A stretch of DNA of 8,315 nucleotides from contig CBDUBU010000174.1 in the NCBI GenBank assembly GCA_965365465.1, positions 1 to 8,315 of the forward strand. The letters run 5' to 3'. The translations under genes and the position numbers were made by a program. The DNA comes from CBDUBU01 sp965365465 (lineage in GTDB: Bacteria > Bacteroidota > Rhodothermia > Rhodothermales > DASSAV01). Under the pieces are notes generated by a model. It had not been told where the DNA came from. It saw nothing but the letters and a program-made list of their open reading frames with translations, and ran no database searches. Of the stretch, positions 1-6,657 are shown one piece after another; position 1 is the first letter of the stretch, and each line of letters opens with the position of its first letter.

Positions 1-1637
1 GCGACCTGTATATTGTGAACGCCGACGGCTCCGGCTTCCAGCGATTGCTCCACATGGACGGTTATGCGCTTAACAACCCGAACGTGTCGCCGGACGGACA
101 GACGGTTGCCTTTCTCGGATACGATCTGGATGATCCCGGCTACGCACAGGCTGAACTCGGTGTGCTGCCGCTCGACAGCCCATCGCGCCCGGAATGGCTC
201 ACACAACAGTTCGACCGCTCACCCGAAAGTGTCAAATGGTCGCCGGATGGGTGGTATCTGTATTTTCTGGCCCCCTCGGACGGTGGATTCCCGCTCTACC
301 GCGTTCCCGCTTTCGGCGATATTCCTGTATTGAGCGACGATGTTGCTTCTGAGATGCTGGAAACAGACAGCCTGGAAGCACCCGAAGACACATCCGCTGT
401 GGACGCCGTCGACATGGCTGTAGCTGCTGTCGATACACTTGCTCCCGACAGGCCCGAAGGCCCCCAAATCGAGCAACTAACGGGCTATGAATATGGGGTC
501 CGCAGTTATGATGCAGGCCGCGCCACAATATTTTACGTCCGCACCGACCCGGCCAATCCCTATGAGTTGTACCGTTCCAGCCCGCCCTATGACCAGATGC
601 GCAGGCTCACAGCACACAACGCATCATGGCTGGAAAACAAACGCCTGAGCCTGCCGGAAGCACGCAGGCTCACACGCGACAGCCTGGGGATCTCTTACTG
701 GATCGTCAGACCCACTTTTTTCGAGCAGGGCAAACAGCACCCGCTGCTCGTGCAGATTCACGGCGGTCCCGCCGCCATGTGGGGACCTGGCGAAGATACC
801 ATGTGGTTCGAGTTCCAGTTTTTCGCCGCACGAGGTTACGGGATCGTCTATGGCAACCCGCGCGGCTCCGGCGGCTATGGCCATAGATTTGAAAGCGCCA
901 ACTACCAGGACTGGGGCGGCGGCCCGGCCGGCGATGTGCTGGCCGCCGCCTCTGAGGCCGCGCAGGAACCCTGGGTCGATCCGGAGCGCCAGGTGGTTAC
1001 GGGAGGTTCATATGCCGGTTATCTGACGGCCTGGATCGTCGCCCACGATGACCGTTTCAAGGCTGCTGTGGCGCAGCGCGGCGTTTATGACCTTACTGCC
1101 TTTCTCGGGGAAGGAAATGCCTGGCGGCTCGTCCCTGAGCACTTCGGCGGTTACCCGTGGGACGACACCGTTCCGGAAATGGAGGAAGCAAACCAGCAAA
1201 TCGATCTGCAACCATTGGCAGAGCAGAGCGCCTTTGAGATGCCTGTGCCTGATTCCACTGAAATCCCTGCTGAAACCGTCCTGGACACTTTACGGACAGA
1301 TACAACGCTCATAGCAGATGCTTCCGATCCGGCGGATGCCAGCGTTGCGCAGCCGGCAGAAAGAAGGTCAATCCGTGAGATCTTGCTTCAGAACTCTCCG
1401 CTGACCTACGTATCCCGGATTCATACTCCCCTGCTTATCATCCACAGCGATCAGGATCTACGCACCGGAGTGATTCAGAGCGAGATGCTTTACAAGAGCC
1501 TCAAGATTCTGGAACGTCCGGTAGAGTATGTCCGGTACCCGGATGCGGGCCACGATCTATCGCGGACGGGGGATCCGCGACAGCAGATAGACCGGATCTT
1601 GCGGATCTACGAGTTCATGGAACGTTTTGTCCGCTGA
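1..1637 (+). CDS. S9-family serine peptidase (prolyl oligopeptidase / acylaminoacyl-peptidase type), 5' end missing
   Basis: Partial gene: the reading frame is open from position 3 and already reads DLYIVNADG, a beta-propeller (PD40-type) repeat, so the real start, any signal peptide and most of the propeller lie upstream. Residues here are counted from the GTG at 15. Two propeller motifs are visible (NVSPDGQTVAF near 23 and KWSPDGWYLYF near 74). The alpha/beta-hydrolase domain runs from about 205 to 540. It shows the oxyanion-region HGGP at 249-252, NPRGSGGYG at 281-289, the nucleophile Ser332 in GGSYAGY, Asp481 in HSDQDLR and His513 in DAGHDLSRTG. The triad is complete, so the enzyme is probably active. 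The family cleaves short peptides or acyl-peptides, often in the periplasm of such bacteria; substrate and location are not shown here. Oddities are two acidic, Ala/Asp/Glu/Thr-rich insertions at about 106-150 and 384-455. The gene converges on the NagZ-like gene with a 10-nt gap. Confidence 0.93.
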   Translation, partial: DLYIVNADGSGFQRLLHMDGYALNNPNVSPDGQTVAFLGYDLDDPGYAQAELGVLPLDSPSRPEWLTQQFDRSPESVKWSPDGWYLYFLAPSDGGFPLYRVPAFGDIPVLSDDVASEMLETDSLEAPEDTSAVDAVDMAVAAVDTLAPDRPEGPQIEQLTGYEYGVRSYDAGRATIFYVRTDPANPYELYRSSPPYDQMRRLTAHNASWLENKRLSLPEARRLTRDSLGISYWIVRPTFFEQGKQHPLLVQIHGGPAAMWGPGEDTMWFEFQFFAARGYGIVYGNPRGSGGYGHRFESANYQDWGGGPAGDVLAAASEAAQEPWVDPERQVVTGGSYAGYLTAWIVAHDDRFKAAVAQRGVYDLTAFLGEGNAWRLVPEHFGGYPWDDTVPEMEEANQQIDLQPLAEQSAFEMPVPDSTEIPAETVLDTLRTDTTLIADASDPADASVAQPAERRSIREILLQNSPLTYVSRIHTPLLIIHSDQDLRTGVIQSEMLYKSLKILERPVEYVRYPDAGHDLSRTGDPRQQIDRILRIYEFMERFVR

Positions 1638-1654
1638 GCGCCGCAGATCAGCGG
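1631..1654. terminator. Inverted repeat spanning both convergent stop codons, possible bidirectional terminator
   Basis: CCGCTGA at 1631-1637 and TCAGCGG at 1648-1654 are perfect reverse complements, separated by 10 nt. The TGA of the plus-strand peptidase gene (1635-1637) and the stop of the minus-strand glycosidase gene (1648-1650) sit in the two arms. An alternative fold, GCGCCGC at 1638-1644 with GCGG..CGC at 1651-1659 (two-base bulge), overlaps it. Neither strand has a U-tract after the stem, so a classical intrinsic terminator is not established. A transcription-end function is inferred from position only. Confidence 0.35.
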
Positions 1655-3573
1655 GGCGCAACCTTGTCAAGTCCGCTTCCGAAGGGATAAGGATCTACGG
1701 TGATAGGCAGCCTTCCCAGGGGGTCTTGCAAGCCCCGCAGAATGTGAGCAGCCGCCCGCGCACTTTCCAGCGTCTGGTCATAGGCAACGAGAAAAGCATC
1801 GGCCTCCGAGAAGGTCGTTACTGCGTAAGGGTTGCCGAAAGTGACCAGAACGACCGGCGTATCCCCGGCCAGCAGGCTCCGAGCCAGCCGTTCCTGCTGC
1901 GCGAATAATCCGGCTTCGCCGCGCCCGGACTGAAGGCGGAGATAGAGCGCCAGCACCACCACGTCAGCGCCCTGTGCGTCCCGGACTACCTTCTCTCGCT
2001 GCGCCTGGGTTGGATTGCTGTCAAAGCGGGTTTCGTTGATCCGGCGCCCGTCGCCGCCCAGCGTATCCGCGAAGTAGCTCATGGCCGCGTCGATGCTTTC
2101 GGAATTCTGGTAGTTCGAGAGCTGCACGAGCGCAATGCGACGGCCTGGTTCTAACGGCAACGCCGGAGAGGTTTTCAACAGGGTGAGCGCCCGATCCGCG
2201 ATGGTCTGCGCCAGGTAAGCCCCGTGCGGCATTTCAAGGAGATAGTCAAGGTCTTGCCGATCCGGATGGCGCTCGGTATGCAGGCCGGCGCGCGCTTTGG
2301 CCCACAGAACCCGCCGGACGGATCGGTCGAGGTCTTCTTCTGACACACGTCCCTGCGTTACCGCCTTTCTGACTACCTGTACAGCCTTTTCCAGATTAGC
2401 GGGCGTCAGTATGATGTCTGCTCCTGCCTCCAGCGGGCGAAGAATGCGTTCTTCCATACTGTAGGTGTTCTGCAGCGCCCCCATCTTGATATCATCCGTC
2501 ACGACGAAGCCGCCGAACCCGAGCGAATCCCGCAGCAGATCGGTCAGGGCGCGGCGGCTAAAGGTGGCGGGCTGCGGCGTCTCGTCAAGCGCTTTGATCC
2601 AGAGATGTGCGCTCATCACGCCAGACGGAGGGATGCGCTGCGTCAGGACGACCTGATAGGGGTGCAGTTCGACGCTGTCCAGCGAAGCCCTGCCGGCATG
2701 AATCACACCCATGTGCGAGTGCGAATCCACAGAAGTATTGCCATGCCCCGGGAAGTGCTTCAGCGTGGTCAGCACGCCGTGGGTTTCTGCTTCTTTCACG
2801 TAGGCCGCCGCCATCTGACCGACCAGATCCGGGTCTTCGCCGTACGAACGGATATTGATGATCGGGTTATCCGGATTATTGTTCACATCAACGACAGGCG
2901 CAAAAACGAGATTAACCCCGGTAGCCCTGCTTTCGATGGCAGTAAGGCGTCCCGCCGCCGCCGCCAGCACGGTATCGCGTGTGGCGCCGATAGCCATGTT
3001 CGACGGGAATTCGGTAAGCGCGTTATTAAAACGACCTACGCCGCGTTCGTAGTCGGCGGCAATGAGCAGAGGCGCTTTCGCCGCAGCCTGCAACTGTTGC
3101 GTCCGCTCGTAGACGCTGCGCGGCGGCATCAGCCTGGAGATCAGGAACCCCCCTACCCCGAACTTTTTCACAGCCGTCAGGGCGGGATCGTTGACCAGAT
3201 CGCGCAGCCCGGAACGCGCCAGATGGACGATAAACAACTGCCCGATCTTCTCGTCCACCGAAAGAGAGGCGAGGGTGGCCTCGACCCACTGTTGAGCCGC
3301 TGTGCTATCGAACGGCGCAGGCAAAAAGGGCGCACGCTGATAATCCAGAAAAAGCGTGTCCAGCGCCGCCATTGCATTCAGAACACTATCCGGTGTGTCT
3401 TCGAGAAGATGCTCATAGGCTGCCAAACCGGCGTGCTGCTCCTCGACATCCATCAGAGGCTCCTCCTCGCCGCCGGCGCAACCCATCTGAAACAATGCGA
3501 GAACCATGCAGGCCAGGTAAAGCAAATCCATACAAATCCAGCTTTTGTCTGTAGTGAAGGGGACTGTGTACAT
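1648..3573 (-). CDS. GH3 beta-N-acetylhexosaminidase, NagZ type, probable lipoprotein
   Basis: A 641-residue glycoside hydrolase family 3 protein. The N-terminal TIM-barrel domain (about 95-430) carries the NagZ signature KHFPGHG at 272-278, followed by D283-S284-H285 with the expected acid/base His285. The expected nucleophile is Asp360 in VVTDDIKMG. The Asp-His dyad separates NagZ-like N-acetylglucosaminidases from beta-glucosidases of GH3. A C-terminal GH3 Rossmann-like domain (about 450-635) follows, with VTFGNPYAV and a final LPITVDPYPFGSGL. NagZ-type enzymes release N-acetylglucosamine from muropeptides or other GlcNAc glycosides. The hydrophobic N-terminus ends in QMGC (Cys32) followed by an acidic stretch. 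This looks like a lipoprotein signal, but the lipobox is not canonical. No beta-lactamase-like domain is fused, unlike some Bacteroidota NagZ-like proteins. The start is uncertain: the ATG at 3573 has AGGAG only 1 nt upstream, and an internal ATG at 3531 (Met15) would leave a shorter signal without a basic residue. I kept 3573. Confidence 0.93.
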   Translation of the reverse strand: MYTVPFTTDKSWICMDLLYLACMVLALFQMGCAGGEEEPLMDVEEQHAGLAAYEHLLEDTPDSVLNAMAALDTLFLDYQRAPFLPAPFDSTAAQQWVEATLASLSVDEKIGQLFIVHLARSGLRDLVNDPALTAVKKFGVGGFLISRLMPPRSVYERTQQLQAAAKAPLLIAADYERGVGRFNNALTEFPSNMAIGATRDTVLAAAAGRLTAIESRATGVNLVFAPVVDVNNNPDNPIINIRSYGEDPDLVGQMAAAYVKEAETHGVLTTLKHFPGHGNTSVDSHSHMGVIHAGRASLDSVELHPYQVVLTQRIPPSGVMSAHLWIKALDETPQPATFSRRALTDLLRDSLGFGGFVVTDDIKMGALQNTYSMEERILRPLEAGADIILTPANLEKAVQVVRKAVTQGRVSEEDLDRSVRRVLWAKARAGLHTERHPDRQDLDYLLEMPHGAYLAQTIADRALTLLKTSPALPLEPGRRIALVQLSNYQNSESIDAAMSYFADTLGGDGRRINETRFDSNPTQAQREKVVRDAQGADVVVLALYLRLQSGRGEAGLFAQQERLARSLLAGDTPVVLVTFGNPYAVTTFSEADAFLVAYDQTLESARAAAHILRGLQDPLGRLPITVDPYPFGSGLDKVAPR

Positions 3574-3701
3574 TCTCCTGTTCGGAGCGCGGCTATAAGA
3601 TCATTTTGACGGCATCCAGAAAATAAGGAAAACGCATTTCGGGATACCCGGCAAAACGAAAGCGCGTTCCGACAACGGATGCCCTATTTTAGCCCAACAA
3701 T
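3574..3701. promoter_or_regulatory. Divergent intergenic region, expected promoters for both flanking genes
   Basis: These 128 nt separate the divergent NagZ-like (-) and CPBP (+) genes and should contain both promoters. On the plus strand TATTTTAG at 3685-3692 and TCATTTTG at 3601-3608 each differ from the Bacteroidota -7 consensus TAnnTTTG at one fixed base, but neither has a convincing TTG -33 element at normal spacing. No comparable match was found for the minus strand. AGGAG (complement of 3575-3579) lies before the NagZ-like ATG but is too close for ideal spacing. No riboswitch-like or operator structure was recognised. Confidence 0.35.
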
Positions 3702-4534
3702 TTGTCGGGCCTTGCAAGCAATGTCAAGATTTTTGTGATACCGAAGGGCAATCTCATCCAACGCGAATGGCAGCGCCTGGCTGTTGCCGTACAATCTCTG
3801 GACCGCCAGACCATGTTTGTCCTGACAACGGCTGCCGCACTGGTGGTCGTGCAGTACATGGTAGGCAGCCGCAGTTTTTTCCGGGATACCCTGGGTCCCT
3901 ATTTTGTCATTGAATGGCGCGGGTTGCTTTCCTGGGGGTGGTGGTTCAGCATCCAGGGCATTACGGGTTTTGTGCTTCCCGTGCTCAGCCTGACTTACAT
4001 CTTCAAGCGCCGGCCTGCCGAAATCGGCCTCGGCGCGGGCGACTGGAAACTCGCCCTGCCGCTGGCGGGCTTGTATCTTCTTTTCGTCATCGCAGGAGCA
4101 TGGATCCTTTCAGACAGCGCTTCTTTTCAGGCATCCTATCCGCATTACCAGCCTGCGGCCCGCGATTGGCGCTTTTTTGCCATCTATGAATTCCTGTTTC
4201 TTTTTACTGGATCGGGTGGGAATATCTGTGGCGCGGATTCGTGCTTTTCGGCACGGCCCATACCTTCGGACTTTATGCCATCTTCGTCCAGATGATTCCC
4301 TTCGCGTGCCTCCATGTCCAGAAACCTCCCGCTGAAGCGTTGCTTTCGATTGCCGGCGGGCTGGCGCTCGGCGCCCTGGTATGGCGTTGCCGCTCCTTCT
4401 GGATCGCCGTTCCCATTCACGCCGCACAGATGCTGATTCTAGATTTCTGGTGTACGCTGCGCATCCGGACAGGGATTACCGGGATCGGGCCAGAGGCCCT
4501 GTCGAAGTTGTTCGGCGCCTGGCTTTCCGGTTGA
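3702..4534 (+). pseudogene. CPBP-family (Abi/Rce1-like) intramembrane protease gene, split by a -1 frameshift
   Basis: The first frame, read from 3702, gives a hydrophobic protein with likely membrane helices at about residues 37-56, 76-100 and 117-136. After AIYEFLFLF at 4205 it turns into unrelated sequence and stops at 4295. Shifting back one base at the T run (4201-4205) restores a family-like sequence, FYWIGWEYLWRGFVLF, to the TGA at 4532-4534, about 277 residues in all. The CPBP motifs all lie in the second frame: E-Y-L-W-R (Glu codon 4220, Arg codon 4232), FACLH with His at 4313, and PIHAAQ with His at 4418. The usual second Glu of EExxxR is Tyr. CPBP proteins are membrane proteases or homologues, some linked to protein processing or bacteriocin immunity; the role here is unknown. 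The start is uncertain: TTG 3702, GTG 3735 and ATG 3813 are possible. The good preservation after the break suggests a sequencing indel, a recent mutation or ribosomal slippage. The gene converges on the PorV-like gene with a 25-nt gap. Confidence 0.8.
4197..4207 (+). other. Frameshift point at a T run in the CPBP gene
   Basis: In the upstream frame the codons are TTT CTT TTT ACT, and in the downstream frame TTT is followed by TAC TGG. A Phe tRNA on TTT at 4203-4205 could slip back one base and pair again with TTT at 4202-4204. One extra T would also make the gene continuous. The sequence alone cannot tell a homopolymer sequencing error from a real deletion or programmed slippage. Confidence 0.7.
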
Positions 4535-4559
4535 CCGTTCGCTGCACAACCTGTTCCCT

Positions 4560-5510
4560 TTACCAGTGATAGGCCAGCGTGATGACGTGGCCGGGACCGC
4601 CGAACCCGTCTTCAAACGGAAGAAAAGCATAATCCACAGCGAGGGTTTCGTAACCCACACCGGCGCCAACCGTGAAGCTGCGTACGGCATCGTTGGTGAT
4701 AAACCCGCCCCGAACCACCACCAGGTCCAACACCTCAGCGGCGATACCCGCGTGAAACTGTGTCAGGGCATCCGTACCTCCCCCATCTTCCTGTTTCCTC
4801 GAAAAAACGTGTGATACCTCACCGGTGAAGAACGCATTGAGCAGCGGTGTCCCATCGTCCTCCATAAGGATCCTGAACGGGAATACGGCTGCGCCAACAC
4901 GGAGCATACGCGGCAAAGGAGTGACAACCTCATTGAGTTCGCTCATTTTGCCCAAGTTTTGCAGCGCTACGCCGAAGCGCAACGCTCTGCGGGCAAGCAA
5001 ATCTATCTGAACGCCCGCGTCAAAGGCATAGCCTGTGGCATTTTCCGTATAGATGCGCTCTGTCAGGAATTTGGCAGTGATGCCGGCGCGGATCGGTCCC
5101 AGCCGTCGGCCATAGGAGGCTCCCACACTGGCAAACTGCGCGCTAAAGAAGCCATCCGGCTCGCCCGGCCTGTCACGTGCTTCCAGATCGCCGCTCCCCG
5201 TAGCCGTTGCAAACAGCCCGATACCGCCGTTCCTACCTGCCTGAAACCGGGTAGCCAGCGAGAAGGTGCGAATGTCGGCAATCCATATCTGGTGCGCCAG
5301 CGCTGCCGAGTTGGAGGAGGCCAGGGCCAGCCCGGCAGGATTCCAGTAGGCAGCAAAAGCGCCCTGGCTGAAGGCAACCTGTGCATCGCCCAGCGCCGTT
5401 GCGTCTGCATTCGGGCCAATGCGCAAAAAAGCCAGCCCGGTGGATTGCGCCTGCACGACGAGCGGGAAGGCAACCGAGAGCAAGACCCAGACAATGTGGT
5501 TTTTTTTCAT
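4560..5510 (-). CDS. PorV/PorQ-family outer-membrane beta-barrel protein (downstream copy)
   Basis: A 316-residue protein. The start is the ATG at 5510, because AGAGG lies 4 nt upstream and a clean signal peptide follows (MKKNHIVWVLLSVAFPLVVQAQ, split here as MKKNH + hydrophobic core + VQAQ). A TTG six codons upstream was rejected. The mature N-terminus carries the family's conserved block: AFLRIGPNADATALGDAQVA, then YWNPAGLA. Alternating beta strands follow, and the protein ends in LAYHW, an aromatic C-terminus typical of outer-membrane barrels. PorV is the T9SS outer-membrane shuttle that binds C-terminal sorting domains; PorQ is a related outer-membrane protein. Many paralogues in this phylum have no proven role, so true PorV function is not claimed. 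It is the last of four minus-strand genes, 73 nt after the other PorV-like gene, and is convergent with the CPBP gene. Confidence 0.85.
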   Translation of the reverse strand: MKKNHIVWVLLSVAFPLVVQAQSTGLAFLRIGPNADATALGDAQVAFSQGAFAAYWNPAGLALASSNSAALAHQIWIADIRTFSLATRFQAGRNGGIGLFATATGSGDLEARDRPGEPDGFFSAQFASVGASYGRRLGPIRAGITAKFLTERIYTENATGYAFDAGVQIDLLARRALRFGVALQNLGKMSELNEVVTPLPRMLRVGAAVFPFRILMEDDGTPLLNAFFTGEVSHVFSRKQEDGGGTDALTQFHAGIAAEVLDLVVVRGGFITNDAVRSFTVGAGVGYETLAVDYAFLPFEDGFGGPGHVITLAYHW

Positions 5511-5514
5511 CGCG

Positions 5515-5519
5515 CCTCT
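5515..5519 (-). promoter_or_regulatory. Ribosome binding site that fixes the start of the downstream PorV-like gene
   Basis: The complement reads AGAGG, 4 nt before the ATG at 5510. It is the clearest Shine-Dalgarno sequence in the window and supports starting at MKKN rather than at the TTG at 5528. Confidence 0.6.
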
Positions 5520-5583
5520 AGCGATCAAATTTTTCCAGGGCGCCCGCTGTTTCTTTGAAAAGGCAGACCTGATAAAGATCGGA

Positions 5584-6612
5584 CTACAGTAACACCCGAA
5601 GCGTTAAGAAGTGCATACTTCCTACCGCGTACGGCTCCAGCATAAAAGCATACTCGGCGCGGAGCAGCAATTGCCCGACCGGTTGCTCCACCATAAACCC
5701 GGCGCTTGGCTGCACCCCTCCGGGGCCTACCTGGTCCACACCGCCCCGTATAGCAAAAGGATCGGCCAGCCGAAACTCCGCGCCCAAGCGAAAACGGTTA
5801 TCCTGAAGGCGCAAGCTTTCCGTTTCTGTGTTCTCCCGTGGCGGGAGATTGATGAGATCGGCGCCTCGCACTCGCGCTTCTGCTGAAGCCACTCTCGACT
5901 CATACTCAGCAACGAGTTTGGCGCGTCCTTCCCACAGGCGGTAAGCCCCGCCTAACCGCAGCCGCACCGGGAAACGATCAGTCGTCGTCTTGCCATTGAG
6001 ACCGTAGAGGTCCGACGTGTCCCAGGCGTACCGCGCCAGCAGGTCCTCAACGGCAAATCCGAGGTAAAAGTCATCAGTGATCCGGGCCGAAAGTCCGGCA
6101 TCGATGCCAATGCTGTTTATGGCTCCCAACTCTTCCAGATAGTCGGCGCGAAAGATCTGAAGTCCCAGCCCGGCGGAGATACGGCTTCCCAAACGAGTGC
6201 CAAAGGCAAGGAAGAAGGAAAACTCATCGGTAGAATAATCCTGTGTGTGGTACCCACTATCATCCCGCCCGTCGATGTTAGAAACCCCGGCATGAATGAG
6301 GCCCACCGCAATGCCCGCATAGGGCCGGAGCGGTGTGGAAAGCTGCAGAAACTGCAACTCGCGGTCCAGGCTCAGGAAAGAGGCGGTAGCCTCCATATTC
6401 TGACGGGCTATCATGGGAGCCAGCGCGGGATTGTAATAAGGGCTGGTTTCTCCGAAAGCGTCGGCCACCAGCGCGTTGCTCATGGCAACGCCCCGTGCGC
6501 CGAAGCCCATCCGCGCAAATGACCCGGCCTGACCACAGGCTTCACGAGGACCGGCCGGAAGGAGCGCGCAGAGCAACAGAGAAGCAAGCAAAAGTCCAGG
6601 CACAGAACGCAT
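5584..6612 (-). CDS. PorV/PorQ-family outer-membrane beta-barrel protein (upstream copy)
   Basis: A 342-residue protein read from the ATG at 6612; a TTG at 6624 would add four residues. A long hydrophobic signal peptide (MRSVPGLLLASLLLCALLPAG, shown in part) probably ends near ACGQ, followed by the family block SFARMGFGARGVAMSNALV and SPYYNPALAP. Beta-strand-like segments follow, such as ISAGLGLQIFRA, SIGIDAGLSARITDDFYLGF and FRLGAEFRLADPFAIRGGV, consistent with an outer-membrane barrel. The C-terminus is FLTLRVLL, without the terminal aromatic residue seen in its neighbour. It is clearly different from the downstream PorV-like gene, so the pair is not a recent duplication. It lies 45 nt after the propeller gene and 73 nt before the other PorV-like gene, probably in the same operon. 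A role as outer-membrane partner of the secreted proteins upstream is inferred from gene order and from known PorV biology; it could equally be an uncharacterised barrel or lipid transporter-like protein. Confidence 0.85.
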   Translation of the reverse strand: MRSVPGLLLASLLLCALLPAGPREACGQAGSFARMGFGARGVAMSNALVADAFGETSPYYNPALAPMIARQNMEATASFLSLDRELQFLQLSTPLRPYAGIAVGLIHAGVSNIDGRDDSGYHTQDYSTDEFSFFLAFGTRLGSRISAGLGLQIFRADYLEELGAINSIGIDAGLSARITDDFYLGFAVEDLLARYAWDTSDLYGLNGKTTTDRFPVRLRLGGAYRLWEGRAKLVAEYESRVASAEARVRGADLINLPPRENTETESLRLQDNRFRLGAEFRLADPFAIRGGVDQVGPGGVQPSAGFMVEQPVGQLLLRAEYAFMLEPYAVGSMHFLTLRVLL

Positions 6613-6657
6613 AGGATTTCTCAACAGGTGTGCTCCAAAGGGTCGGTTTCGGGATGG

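Noticed and set aside
2605..3609. Plus-strand open frame of about 334 codons opposite the NagZ-like gene
   Set aside because: It is antisense to a well-supported GH3 enzyme and is Arg/His/Gln-rich without domains or a plausible start context.
4535..4559. Possible terminator between the convergent CPBP and PorV-like genes
   Set aside because: Only a 4-bp stem with a 2-nt loop (CGGT TG ACCG) is visible here, which is too weak.
5511..5528. Upstream TTG start for the downstream PorV-like gene
   Set aside because: The ATG at 5510 has AGAGG at good spacing and gives a normal signal peptide.
5538..5545. GGGCGCCC palindrome between the two PorV-like genes
   Set aside because: It is an 8-base palindrome with no loop and no following U-tract on the minus strand, so a terminator or operator cannot be supported.
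4959..5558. Plus-strand open frame of about 199 codons opposite the PorV-like gene
   Set aside because: It is antisense to a gene with a signal peptide, family N-terminal block and a good ribosome binding site; its translation shows no family features.
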